A stretch of 64,000 bases of DNA from Oscarella lobularis (lineage: Eukaryota; Porifera; Homoscleromorpha; Homosclerophorida; Oscarellidae): the NCBI RefSeq assembly GCF_947507565.1, contig NC_089181.1:3047614-3111613 (forward strand), given 5' to 3'. Shown here piece after piece: positions 48,954-64,000 of the stretch. Below the pieces are notes generated by a model. That model had not been told where the DNA came from. It did no database searches and worked only from the letters and a program-made list of their open reading frames with translations. The first letter of the stretch is position 1. Every line of letters begins with the position of its first letter. Position numbers and translations under genes: made by a program.

Positions 48954-49541
48954 AAGTGCGCTCGATAAATTATCCTTTCACCTCTTCACCTTGGTGTTGA
49001 CGAAAAGTGCGCTCTGGTGGTCTCTGCATGGGAGTGACACAGCACTACAACAACTCCTAAACAACACGTGCACATATGGGCGGGGGCGTTCCCGCGCCCT
49101 TGCTCGAAAATTACTGCGAGCTACATGAAAAATTGAGTCGATCCTTTCCGCGTCGCCGGATGGGCGTAGGCGGGGCCGTCCTTTTTGGTATAAGCCGTTC
49201 GGCCAGGTGGTTCCAAATGAGTGGAAGACGTAATCGCCCTGACATCGCTAATTGGTCCCCTCGCCTCTAATCGAATGACGAACGCGGATGCGCTCAGAAA
49301 CGGATCTACGATCGCCCCAATCGAGTTCACATCCCGTTCGACGTCGAAAAAGAGTCTTAGAAACGACGTCGAAGTCGTTCGCGAACGATAGCATGAATCG
49401 CGTCTTTCGTTTCACGTTGACCGGTGAGAAAGCGGCCCCCCTTTGTCTCGTCATTCGATTTATTAGCGTGTAAACACTTCGGGGCATCTGCGCGTCTCAT
49501 TTGAGTCTGTGCACGTCGACGAGACGGGTCGCACGAAGAAA
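48954..49541. other. Gene-free interval between POLR1C and the PTK7-type receptor
   Basis: 588 bp with only short overlapping frames on both strands that lack splice signals and similarity. GC-rich, with CG-dense stretches (about 49080-49160). It presumably holds the PTK7 promoter and 5' UTR. No repeat, RNA gene or binding-site cluster was recognised. Confidence 0.5.
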
Positions 49542-52500
49542 ATGCTCTTTCCTATTCTAGTCGCACTACAAGTCGTCGTCGTCGCGCGCGCTGTCGAAAT
49601 CGTCGAGCATCCGACGGGCGCGTGGATCGAACGGGGCCAATCGGCGTCGTTTCGCTGCGTCGCGATCGGCGGCCCCAGTCTCTGGATGTCGTGGAACGAC
49701 GGCGGAAAGGGAGAGATTCTCTACGCGGCCAGCGTCGCCGAGAAGTTCAACGCCAGTCGGAAGCTAGTCGAGTCGTCTTGGAGCGACGCGAAAGGAAGAC
49801 GAGGAAAACTAAGCGTCCTAACGATCGTAAACGCGACAGAACGCGATCGATCGTCGTACACGTGCGTCGCTGCTGAATCGAATTTCGTACGGAGCAATCC
49901 CGCTCGTATCTACTTCGACGGTTAGTATACTGTACGACGTAGAATCGCCCACCCCTCTACGCAAGGGTCCTCGATTTTCTCATGAAAGCGTGGGCGGGGC
50001 GTGTAGTTAATTATTCCCGCTCTCTATGCATCCCCCAGCGTTCTGTCAACACTCAACAGGTGAAGCGCGTGGAATCGATCTGTTTTATAGATGAAATTCC
50101 GCCGTTTGATCGCGGCCCGCAGAACGAGACCGTCGTAAAGGGATCGACCGTTCGTTTACGCTGCGATCCGCCGCGCGTCGTGCCGGCGCCGCTCGTGTAC
50201 TGGGAACGCGACGGTACGATTCTCGTGCCCGACGATAACCTCAAGCAGACCGGCGGCGAGCTGGTCATAAAGACGAAGCGTTCGCACTCGGGGTTATACA
50301 CGTGTGTCGCCACGTGGCAATCGAAGTCAAAGACGACGAGAAGCCGATCCGGAAAGCTGACTGTAATTCCGAAAGGTGACCGAAACCTTCGGCACAATGA
50401 CTGTAATGATTATCCGTACGATCCTTCCTTGTTCTAGCTGTGGGAAAGGTTGTCATAAAACCGGAGCGAATCGTTCCGTCTCTCTCGAGTCGAGTTACGT
50501 TGGCATGCCGATTTGCCCACAACAACAACGGGCAAATCGTTCGAAGCAGCATGTGGGCGCGAGACGGCACGCCGATCCAGTTTCAAAAGAAGCGATTCAG
50601 CAGCGAAAACAACGGGCAGACGTTGGTCATACGAAGATTCAAGCTCGAAGATGTGGGAGAGTATCAATGCACGTTGTTCACCGACGCCGGCAGGTCTCCG
50701 ACGGGAATCGCTCGCATCGAGTCTCCTTGTAAGAAAAACACGACGTTTTTTTGTTTATTTTTGATTTTTGTTTAGGGATTTCGCCGCTTCCTCGCGCCTA
50801 TGAGACCGTGAAAGCGCTGATTCGAAAATCGGTGATTCTCAAGTGTGAGCCAAAGGGGGAACCTACTCCGACGATTGAATGGACATTGAATGGAAAGAAA
50901 ATTGACGAAGGAATGCCGATAAGGATCAAAGAGGGAATGGTGAAATTTACAGTTCAAGCTAGGACGGCTGGAGTATACGTTTGCCACGCGAGGAACGATG
51001 CTGGGGAAACGAATAGAACAACATTAGTAGAACGTAGGAATAAAAACAAATAAATACGCTAAATGCCCCCCTTTTAGGGGGTTTTCTGACTCTGTATTGT
51101 ATTATTTAGTCGTTCCCATGGTGAAGACGATACCCAAGCACGTCGTCCAACTTCTTCACTCGCCGGTGCGAATTCAGTGCACAACGGAAGAGTTTCCCGA
51201 ATACGCGACGTTCGAGTGGCGTCACGACGGAAAGACGTATCGCAACGACACCGGTTCGCCAAGGCGAAACGTCTACGTGGAGAAGAACGGGCTGCTCGTC
51301 ATTCAGCAGGTGACAGCGGCGGAGAACGGGAGTTGGACGTGCGAAGCGAAAGTTCGCAATGTTTCCATGGGCAAAGCGCAGGCATCAATCCACGTCGAAG
51401 GTAGAAAAAAAAGAATAAAGAATAGAGCTTTGTGTAGCAATCATTTTTCGCACAGTTTCTATTATGTTTCTGCGAGGCGGCCGACCTCCGGCGGAGATCC
51501 GGCTCAAAACTGGAGAGACGGTCAACCTGCCTTGCAATGTGTCAACCAGCTATTGGCCTATAGTGGGAACGTGGTACCACAACGGTCGTCTTGTGCGTCG
51601 CTTCACACTGGGGGACCAGCAAACCAGAAGGAATAATCGGCTCCAGATTGAAAACGCGCAGGTGTCGGCGTCTGGAGCCTACGTCTGCGTGGCAAGAAAC
51701 GCAATGGGAAAGACGATCAACGCCTCCACTCAGATCATTGTTTATGGTAACGCGAACATTTCTTCTCATTGCGGTCTTTGGCGATATTTTTATATTGGAA
51801 TTTTTCTCTTTGTGGTGCTGCAGAGCGACCTCACGTTCGCGTTCGCCCTATGGCAGTGGAAGTCTACCAGCGAGAAGACGTCTATTTGCATTGCAACGGG
51901 ACGGGTAAGGGCGTTCGCGTTCGCTGGAGAATCGACTCGCTCGACGGCCTCCCGTCGAGTTCCGCCGACCGATTTGTCGTCTATCCCAACGGAACGTTGA
52001 GAATCCGAAACGCGAAGACGTTCGACGAACATCGGTACTGGTGCAGAGCCGAGAGCTGGGGCGGACACGAAGAGGAGAGCGTTGACGTCAAAGTCCTCAG
52101 AAACGACGCGACGGTGGAACCGGAAAAGGGTAAGCTTGACAAGTAAATGGACTCCCTATTCGGTCGGTTTCCCGCGCGCGCGAGCAAGGTGTTAGCTGTC
52201 TGTTCCCTCCTGAAATGTGTGTACCATACGGGTTGCCCATCTGGTGGGGCGAGAAAAGCGTAAAAGCGTCTCTTTGGCCTCGCTTCGCTAGAATAACTAT
52301 TCCTGCTGTGAAGATGTTCTCGACCGCCTTTAGCTTTCTGTGGGGGTCGTAACCGGTCCCTTGGTATAATGGAGTAGTTGCAGTCCCAGTGTGTGGTGTG
52401 TATTTTCGATGCCGCTTGTTAGTGTTAGCTCCTCTTGGGGCTTCTTGCGGTTGACCAACAGGATGTGTTCATTACATCGAGTGTGTTTTCATAGGAGGCA

Positions 52501-53980
52501 CTTGTAGGTTTAGTCATGCATTTTTACTTAGCTGCCTGGCCGGGTTCACTGCGCAACAAGCATGTCACTAAAATATCCCACTGTCTATTCTTCTAAACCG
52601 AACTCGGTCAAGCGCGACTGTACCTCCTATGAAAATTGACTAAACATAGACGCAGGTGCGCAAAAGACTTGCATAGGGATATAGACGTGCGCATACTGGA
52701 ACGTGAACCAAAACAGAACCCATTTCCCGTGCGCAGTTGCAGGCGGTTAGCACCAATTTCCAACTAAAAATATGCAGCAAGATGAATGCCAGCTGTCAGT
52801 GCATGTATTATATAATAATCGTTCTTTTTTTTTGTGCGACACGTAGGAGAATTTCCGTGGGTGCCCGTAGTCGCCGTCTGCTCGGCGGTCTACGTCGTTC
52901 TGACGATTGGTCTGGTTGTTTGGTGCAAGCGAAGGCATGCCGCCGGTGGAGAGCAGGCCAAAGAGGAAAGCGGGAAAACGACTGCACGAGAGGAAGATTG
53001 TTCCGTTCCCAAACGGGAGAAGGAAAGGCAGCTGGAGTCTCTTTCATTTGACGTGACGGAAATTCAGGTCAGCTGCTAATTGTTTCTAGGCGTGAACGTC
53101 TTTGATAAGCATTCTTTTTGGGTGTTCCCTTAGATGGGTGCCAAACTTGGCAGGGGTCGTTTTTGCACTGTTTATCTAGCTCACCTGAGAAGGAAGGAGA
53201 GCAGCGATGATGAAGACAAGCCGGTTATAGTAAAGGAATTCGATAGGGACTCCTACTTCTTTCGGATTATAATGCCAAACGTGAACTTGTGGATGCGCTT
53301 CGAGCACGAGAACGTCGCGCGCTTGTGTGGCGTTTGCCCCACCGGAGCCTACTATCTCGTGGCGACTGCATATATGGATCAGGTATGCAGTTTGTGCATA
53401 AACGCTATGCTTGGCATTATAACCTAATTTCCTTCAGGGCGACTTGAAGGCTTTCCTTGCATGCAAGAGCGACGTGTCCCGATCTAATCAAGTTTGGCTG
53501 ATGAAGCAGGTCGCGGAAGGCATGCACTATCTAGCATCGCAACACAATTTCGTTCACAAGGACTTGGCAGCTCGCAACTGCCTTATCGATTCTTCTAACC
53601 GAGTCCAAGTGTCTGACTTGGGCCTGTGCGAAGAGGGATACTCGGAGGACTATGAGTGTGATAACGGATCGTTCAGACCCCTTCGGTGGATGTCTCCTGA
53701 GGCTGTGCGCCTGGAGACGTTTAGCAGTCTTAGCGACGTCTGGTCGTTTGGGGTTCTTGCGTGGGAGATACTTAATCCTGGGACTCAACCGTATAGTGAG
53801 CTTAGCGATGAAGAAGTTCGCAGTGAAATTGAACAAGGCAATCAACTGGTTTTGCCGGATGATTGTGAATTTGAATTGTGTGAAGTTATCAAGCAATGCT
53901 GGGAGCGGGAGACGGCTATGCGACCAGATTTCAGATCACTCGTATCTTCTTTGACAGAGATACACGGTAAAGTCAATTGA
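49542..53980 (+). CDS. PTK7: PTK7/CCK4-type receptor: seven Ig domains, TM helix, predicted pseudokinase
   Basis: ATG at 49542 starts a signal peptide (MLFPILVALQVVVVARA). Seven Ig domains follow, roughly one per exon: 49600-49920, 50090-50375, 50440-50730, 50777-51035, 51110-51402, 51462-51745 and 51823-52130. Each has the paired Cys and a YxC motif (SSYTCVA, GLYTCVA, GEYQCTL, GVYVCHA, GSWTCEA, GAYVCVA, HRYWCRA). The TM helix is WVPVVAVCSAVYVVLTIGLV (about 52858-52918). The kinase-like domain has a Gly loop LGRGRFCTVY (third Gly is Cys), IVKEF (Lys kept), VHKDLAARNC (HKD, not HRD) and VSDLGLCEEGY (DLG, not DFG), then PLRWMSPEAV and SDVWSFGVLAWE. HKDLAARN and seven Ig domains are the hallmarks of PTK7, a Wnt/planar polarity co-receptor with an inactive kinase. 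The stop is at 53978-53980. An unusually large intron (about 52131-52845) separates Ig7 from the TM helix. Confidence 0.9.
52486..52635. mobile_element. 150-bp MITE-like element in a PTK7 intron (tentative)
   Basis: Terminal inverted repeats TTTTCATAGGAGGCAC (52486-52501) and GTACCTCCTATGAAAA (52620-52635) match at 15 of 16 positions and bound a non-coding interior. No clear target-site duplication was seen and no second copy is present in the window, so it may be a chance inverted repeat. Confidence 0.35.
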
Positions 53981-54333
53981 ACAAGGTTAGAGAGTACCTG
54001 TAGCTAGCCGTAGCATTATTATTTTACATTGACATGTCGTATTTTATATATATACTTATTGATTACTTAATCAAATAAAGAAATAAAAGAACGGTATGAT
54101 AGGCAGGGCATGTACCAGTGCATCATGAAAGACTGGCGTGGGAAAGCACTCAAACGCTCGCAAGTTGCTTCTTAAAATTAACAGGTGTGAGGACCTCAAA
54201 TGTATTACTTTTTCATGATGCCCGTATGTCCTGGTTGAAAAGGGCGTCTCTTGGCGCGCTTTCTCACGTCTAGTTAATAAAATAATATTAAGAGCAAAAC
54301 GCTGGCAGCGAACAAAAGAACGTTTGCGCTGAG
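53981..54333. other. PTK7 3' flank, gene-free
   Basis: AT-rich 3' flank. AATAAA at about 54074 (within TCAAATAAAGAAATAAAAG) is the likely polyadenylation signal of the PTK7 transcript. Nothing else was recognised before the hairpin at 54334. Confidence 0.5.
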
Positions 54334-54412
54334 GCCCGTATATCCGGCTTGGGTAATCGACATTTCAAGGAAAAACAAGCAAATGTCGATTACCCAAGCC
54401 GGATATACGGGC
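54334..54412. repeat. Perfect 32-bp inverted repeat with 15-nt loop
   Basis: The arms 54334-54365 and 54381-54412 are exact reverse complements (32/32). The outer ends read GCCCGTATAT. The 15-nt loop is A-rich. It lies between two convergent genes, PTK7 (+) and NKAP (-), in non-coding DNA. Both outer ends share the CCCGTAT core with the hairpin at 24203-24272. Confidence 0.95.
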
Positions 54413-54633
54413 TACTAACTTCATCATTTACCCTGCCCGGATGGACGGGCTACTTCATCTGCTTCCTAAATTCCAGCAGAGGAGCAGTGCACGCATTTCT
54501 GTCGTCCTTTATTGTGCCAAATGTACCGTACTCTCAATATACGAGAAAATTTGCCCCTTTCCTGATCTCTCAAGGCAACCAATTATTATAAAAGCTCGTT
54601 TTTTTTTCTTCAAGTTGGTACATCTTTTTGATT

Positions 54634-55959
<1,326 letters not shown>

Positions 55960-56033
55960 TTCGACAGTTACCGTGCGCTAAGGACATCTGAACAAAATGT
56001 ATTAATTTATTTTTTTTATTTTACACTGATTTA

Positions 56034-58951
<2,918 letters not shown>

Positions 58952-59032
58952 CGTTTCGTCAGTCACATCCGGGTCTCCCTTCACAAAATCAATAAATACA
59001 TAATAAAATTTAATAATGTGACTCTTCTCTCT

Positions 59033-60579
59033 CTATGTGAATAATGCGGCAATGCTGATTAAAAGAATTAAACATCCGTAAATAAATCCAACCAGTAGAA
59101 CCCACGGATGACTTAGAACGGTTGTATAGGGAGTGCAACAGGCATCGTCATCATTAGTCGCAAATAACCTGGCTAGCGTTCTCTCCAAGCGCTTTTTCGA
59201 CAAACGATGCAAAACAATTGGTAGCAGAACGTTAAGTGGAATATACGCGAGACTCATGTACTGAGCCACTGTGACGACGTTGGTGACGTAGAGAGCGCCA
59301 ATGGCTGGAACAATTGACAAGATAAATCGATGAACGGCTCGTCCAACGGCCGTCAATTGAACGTTTAACTGACCTTCGATGACGTTAGCAACTACGAGAA
59401 CCCCTTCCAAGTTGCCAAAAAGGCAGTCAATAGAGGGGAAAATGACGATGATGTAGGCAATGATTCGAACAATAATAAAGTGATCGTCACCAGTAAAGAT
59501 GGCCTAAAGAAAAATAATAATAAAGACTATGTAAGATTTATAAAGTTTCATCTTGTACCCAATTGAGCGAACACATCTCATTGACGCGATTGCGATAGAA
59601 CAGCACCACCACCGTGCCCAGAACACCAGACAACATTCCCGTCGAGACAACAGAAGCAACGAACATCCAACCAAGTTGCCTTTTATTCCGAAGCGGTTGA
59701 CTCAACGCCGGCACTCCGAGACTGAGCGTCTGATTAAAGAAGAGCACGGGAACGATATTGATCCAGCCAACAAAAGTCGAATGCAGCCAAGGATCTCGCT
59801 CGCTAAGACGACCCTCAGACGACAATAAAACCCCGTCTCCATACGATATACCCACGAGGGAATAAAGAATCAAGAGAGCAATGACGGTAAATCGTCCGAA
59901 TCCCAAGACCCATTGGACTCTCCTCATCTCGCCTAGTTCGAAAGCGGAGAGCGGACCGACGACGGCGCAATAGACGACGATGCAGACGGCGTACGCGTTC
60001 CAGCACGATCCTTGGGGATGGAGAACGCGTTGGAATTCGTTCTCGTCGCATTGAGCGAGAACGTTCGTGTCGAAGGGCAGGACGCTCGCCAAGGCGCCCG
60101 CTGATACGATGACGCTTTGCCAAGCGCTGAGAGTCAAGGCGATTATTGCCAGTAGGGCTACGCTCACGCCTGGCCATTTGCCGACGTGGATCGACGTTAG
60201 GTCCGATATTTCGAAGCGACGATTCGTGTCGATGAGACACGGAATGGGATCGATGGTCTGGTTTGTTGTCTTTGCTGCGGAACTGGCTGCCTCTTCGAGT
60301 CGTAGTAGAGCCTAAAGGGAGAGAGCGGTGGCTAAAGGTAGGAATCTTGCGTCGTTCTGCGTTTACCTCTGTTCTTGCGAGCGTTTCGATGAGCCAGTAG
60401 CATGGTAGGATTGCGAAGAAGGTGATTACTGCGAGTGTAAGGAGTCCGGTGAGAATGCCGCCGTCCCAGAGAACGTAGGGTGTCGTCAGATAGCTGGCTC
60501 CGGCCACAATCCACGTTAGGGAAGAGAAGTAGCCGCCGAATACGTCGTACGTCTTCACCTCGCTGCTGCCAACTTCCAT
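59033..60579 (-). CDS. Amino acid/auxin permease-like multipass transporter
   Basis: ATG at 60577-60579 gives MEVGSSEVKTYDVFGGYFSS. Three coding exons encode about ten hydrophobic segments, including ILTGLLTLAVITFFAILPCY, VALLAIIALTLSAWQSVIVS, WVLGFGRFTVIALLILYSLV, WMFVASVVSTGMLSGVLGTV, IIVRIIAYIIVIFPSIDCLF and WVLLVGFIYGCLILLISIAA. The overall pattern, with a long loop after the third segment and a C-terminal helix pair, suits the AAAP superfamily (Aa_trans Pfam family, the fold of SLC32/36/38), but no decisive signature is seen, and SLC6-like transporters are not excluded. Substrate unknown. The motif ATACGGGA lies 12 bp before the start on the opposite strand. It is followed by a kinase gene on the same strand, 117 bp away. 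No damage seen. Confidence 0.55.
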
Positions 60580-60696
60580 CTCACCTCAACATACGGGACC
60601 CGGACGGAAAAAATTTCCATATGTACAAAACGTGAAAAAATAAACGGCAAATGATAAGATAGTTTAGTATCAAGCATGCTCATTTTAAACTAAAAT

Positions 60697-62583
60697 TTAG
60701 CTCCACGGCTCACTTACTAGCTCCGCTTTCCCTCCCCCGCGTATCTTACCTTTGACCATTCTCTTTGCTGGACACCTTTTGTATTCCTCGTCAAATTTCT
60801 CAATCTTCTCCAATCTGGCCAAACAGTCCGCTGCTGAAGGCCTCTTTAAACGATTGAGATCGACCATTGCTAGGCCAAGACGCCTTATGATAAGATGACG
60901 CACAGTTGTTCCCTGCGCCATTCTCTTTTTTGGTGATGGTTGCTCTCCAGTCATCAATTCGATGAACGTCACACCGAGGCTATAGATGTCAGTCATTTTT
61001 GTGTTGTGCTGACCCGGTTCGGACCTTTCTGGAGCAATGTACTCAGGACTCATTGGCCCAGCCGACAGAAGGGAGGCTTCAAAACGAGTCGCTGCCAAAT
61101 CACAGATTTTCGCTTTCATTACTGACGTGACGACGACATTGGTCGATCGAATGTCCCCGTGAAGAATGTCGAGCTCGTGAAGATAATATATTCCAGACGA
61201 ACAGCCGATTGCGACGTCAACTTGTTCTCTCAGAGATAGACGTCCGTCAGCGGCGACAATGATATCAAAGAGAGATGCTTCGAGAAGCTCTGATATCATT
61301 CTCAGTGGAAGGGCGTTTTCAGTGATGACGCCGAGCAAAGAGACGACGTTAGGATGATGAACTTTACTGCAGATTGAGATTTCTTGTTCCAATCGACGAA
61401 GATAAAGGTCGACGCGAACAAACTCGTATAACGTTTTGACGGCCACGTTGCAGCCGCGCCAACGACCCACGCGAACGTCTTACATTGAAAATAAACAATT
61501 AGTCAAATCGTAGATTATTTTACTTACCTCCGAACGATCCGCCGCCGAGTTTGACGTCACTCATTTCAAGGTCGGCTGAACTAATTTTAAAAACGTCTTC
61601 GTGTTTGCTCAAATTTCTTTGCGCTTCATTGGCAACGAGTCTTGCCTCGTCGCGTTGCTGCTCCAGTTCCTCACAACGTCCAAGAGCCAGTCCTAATAAG
61701 GGATCATAGCCTATGAATCATACTACCCTTCTAGCTCTTACTGAGATCATTTTCCGCTTGCTCACGGCTGGCCTTTTGAACTTGCTCCATTTTTTTTTCA
61801 TGTTCCGAAAGAATTCTATCTTTCTCTTTTCGCAGATCACGAATGAGCTAATGTGACGCAGCATAGAATCGATTCCTTTATTATTATTAGTTTAAAATTA
61901 ATCCCACAGACTTGTTGAAAGTTCTTCTCTGTTGCTTGAGCAGAAGCTCTCTCGTCTTCTAGGCGACGCTGAAGCTTACAACTGAGCTAAAGCAATAAAC
62001 AAAATAATTCACTATCTAACACTAGAACAGCTACTTACCGCACAAGCAGCATTTTTCTCTTTTTCCTCCTCAATAAGTCGACTTCGCAGCTCACCAACAA
62101 GCTGATAAATTCTTAACATTACTTTAGATTAAGTATCTTTATACTGACCTGTTGAGACACGTCTTGAGTCTTCTCTTCCAAGACAAAAGGGCGCAAGATG
62201 GGTGAGAACGATAGGACCCCATCATCACTGAAATTCTCACGTCATTGACTCTTACCTCCTTCGCTTCGATTCTGCCTTTTGCGGTACTCTTGATCTAGCT
62301 TGTCAGCGAGAGACTTGTTTCCCGGACCCGCCTTTTTCAAGGCGTCGATAAAAAGCCGAAGAGAGCCAGGCTCACGATACTTGTGGAGAAGAACCATCTT
62401 TTTATCGGAGTCGGTTTTCTCATTTCCGATCGCCTGGAGGTCGTTGAAACCGATTAGTCTCTTTTCTATCAATTGGGCTTCTAAGTCCGAATTAATCGTC
62501 AAACGACTAATGGTCACGCTAAACATGGGAGTGACGATGGTCTCCCATTCGTTCAGCGTGCTTTCGTCAGCGCCTGAAGCCAT
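60697..62583 (-). CDS. CARD-like domain, coiled coil and TKL-like kinase
   Basis: ATG at 62581-62583 starts an all-helical domain of about 100 residues: ISRLTINSDLEAQLIEKRLI, GFNDLQAIGNEKTDSDKKMV, LLHKYREPGSLRLFIDALKK. The spacing of L/I positions, the conserved T..DKKxxLL and the terminal F..AL look like a CARD or related death fold. Four short exons then form a coiled coil (LVGELRSRLIEEEKEKNAAC, LSCKLQRRLEDERASAQATE, LIRDLRKEKDRILSEHEKKM). The kinase domain follows: MSDVKLGGGSFG, CNVAVKTL, EQEISICSKVHHPNVVSLLG, ILHGDIRSTNVV, CDLAATRF (the DFG Gly is Ala), PMSPEYIAPERSEP, DIYSLGVTFIELMTGEQ and the tail CPAKRMVKGK with final EPWS. Its relatives are the kinases at 44.3 and 62.8 kb. RIPK2 pairs a kinase with CARD in the opposite order. 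Catalytic Asp and Lys are present; the altered DLA may weaken activity. Confidence 0.75.
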
Positions 62584-62810
62584 ACGACTCTGTTCCGTCG
62601 CCTTTTAGCGCACGCTAAAGAAGGATGATAAAAAATTAAATTAGGATGAGTAGAAAAACAAGTGCGCGCGTTGACAAAATATCAGTAAAACACGCGAACA
62701 AAAAATATCAGAAACTGAGAAACTACAAAAATAAAACAGAGAGGTCTTCTCTCATAGTTGACTGTAGGTATACACCATCAATAAATAAATTAATAATGCG
62801 TGGAGGGCTC

Positions 62811-64000
62811 TTACGACGGAATGAATTGCAACTTGTGATAATGCTGTAGCCAAGGTCCAAACGCTAAGCTTACTTGACTTTCTCCGTGAAACTTCCCTCG
62901 AACCATTCTTTTCCGAGGGCACTGATCATACACATCAGACTGCCGGACTTGTTCCAATAGTGCTAAGCACTCGTGAGCCGTAGGTCTGAAGGTCGGATCT
63001 ACGTTAATCATTCGAAGAAAGATCTCTTTCACAAGTGGATGACGGACGTCGGAAGCCTGCTGAAATCGACAAGAGGCAACAGGTTGCTGCCCGGTCATCA
63101 ATTCAATAAGAGTAACCCCCATACTGTATACGTCGGCCATTTTTGTATTGCGCTGAATACCGCGACGCCTTTCAGGACTTCGTTCAGGAGCCAAATACTC
63201 CGGACTCAACGGTCCGGCGGAAAGAGACACTTCGGCAAAATGAGCGGCGCCCAGATCGCAGATCTTCGCCTCCATAAGCGACGTAACGACGACATTGGAC
63301 GAGCGAATGTCTCCGTGAAGAACGCCGTCTGGTCCCAGTTGATGAAGATAGCTGACACCGGCCGAGATTCCCAACGCCAGATCGATCTGTTCTCTCAAAG
63401 AGAGAGCGCATTGCGAACGAAGTGCCGCTTTGATTACGTCAGAAAGCGATCCTTCCAGAAGCTCCGTGATGATTTGAAGCGGAGTGCCGTTTTCCGTCGT
63501 TACGCCGCACATGAAGACGATGTTGGGATGACGGGCTCGACTGCAGATGGAAATCTCTTGCTCGAACAGGCGAATGTAGTAGTCGGTCTCCAGACACGAG
63601 AAAAATTTCTTGACTGCGACGGGAGACCCGCGCCAGTAGCCCACCCTCACTTCTAGAAAGAAAAATCGTCGTTCCGTGTATTTCTGAGTCTATTTGAGTC
63701 TTACCTCCGTAAGCGCCTTCGCCGAGTTTAATTTCCGTCATTCTGACGTCGGTTGAAGGGATTTGCAGAAGACATTCGTTCTCTTTGGCCTTTTCTAGTT
63801 GCCTCGCTATCTCCTCTTTCTCTTGGGTAACAGCTCTTAGTTCTGCTGCTGTGCGTTCATGACGGTCAGCTAGTTTTGCTGCAACAGGACATATATGAAT
63901 AAAAGTAGGCAATTTCTCTCTGAGTCATACCGTGCTCCGTTGTCAAATCTTCGATGTCTCTGCTTGCATTGTGAGCTTGGATTTCTTTCTCTTCGGAAAG
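62811..64000 (-). CDS. Coiled-coil TKL-like kinase, C-terminal part (runs off right edge)
   Basis: Third member of the family. From the right edge a coiled coil (HERTAAELRAVTQEKEEIAR) leads to VRMTEIKLGEGAYG (Gly loop). After an intron at about 63654-63706 come VGYWRGSPVAVKKFF, EQEISICSRARHPNIVFMCG, SLREQIDLALGISAGVSYLH, VLHGDIRSSNVVV, CDLGAAHF, PLSPEYLAPERSPE, DVYSMGVTLIELMTGQQP and the tail box CPRKRMVRGKFHGE with GPW before a short extra tail (stop at 62811-62813). Catalytic-loop Asp, Lys and DLG are present. The N-terminal module, if any, lies outside the window, so it cannot be said whether it carries a CARD, ankyrin repeats or something else. It sits 227 bp upstream of the CARD kinase on the same strand, consistent with tandem duplication. 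Confidence 0.78.

Overview
The window is nuclear DNA from an early-branching animal with a very compact genome. Genes are split by many short introns (often 50-80 bp, GT-AG), neighbouring genes lie only tens to a few hundred bases apart on both strands, and the gene set is metazoan: a PTK7-type receptor, kinesin KIF23, PACS, IFT43, an UNC5CL-like death-domain protein, a MyTH4-FERM myosin, NKAP and paraplegin. The compactness, together with lineage-specific death-fold and ankyrin kinases, suggests a sponge, most likely a homoscleromorph such as Oscarella or Corticium. That placement is inference. I see no virus-like element and no CRISPR array.

Layout, left to right. 1-6.2 kb, minus strand: the 5' end of a pecanex-like gene, a TM-ZU5-UPA-Death protein, and two tandem lysocardiolipin acyltransferase-like genes. 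6.2-11.8 kb: IFT43 (+), ALKBH1 (-), SLIRP (+) and SNW1 (-), an order and orientation that matches human 14q24.3 for the last three. 11.9-15.1 kb: a GH63/MGH1-type glycoside hydrolase (-). 15.3-23.1 kb: KIF23 (+) and PACS (+). 23.5-27.7 kb: a C1orf43-like gene (-) and poly(A) polymerase (-). 27.9-38.2 kb: a large myosin with two MyTH4-FERM units (+) and a MICU-type calcium gatekeeper (+). 38.2-43.7 kb: a phytanoyl-CoA dioxygenase-like gene (-), a decayed partial copy of it, a GC-rich stretch with unassigned exons, and two tandem secreted ferritins (+). 44.2-54 kb: an ankyrin-repeat kinase (+), POLR1C (+) and a seven-Ig PTK7-type receptor (+). 54.6-60.6 kb, minus strand: NKAP, SPG7 and an amino-acid-permease-like transporter. 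60.7-64 kb: two further kinases related to the ankyrin kinase, one carrying a CARD-like N-terminus, the other running off the right edge.

Most genes are unrelated housekeeping neighbours, but three groupings stand out. The ALKBH1/SLIRP start codons are 62 bp apart and share a promoter, inside a block whose human counterparts are also linked. The three kinases at 44-47 and 60.7-64 kb share a coiled coil, a variant catalytic loop (HGDIRS) and a C-terminal CPxKRM box but carry different N-terminal modules, which points to a locally expanding, domain-shuffling signalling family next to an UNC5CL-like death-domain protein. The two ferritins look like one active and one ferroxidase-dead subunit. 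Exon boundaries were set by eye from splice consensus and similarity to remembered family sequences; terminal exons are the least certain.
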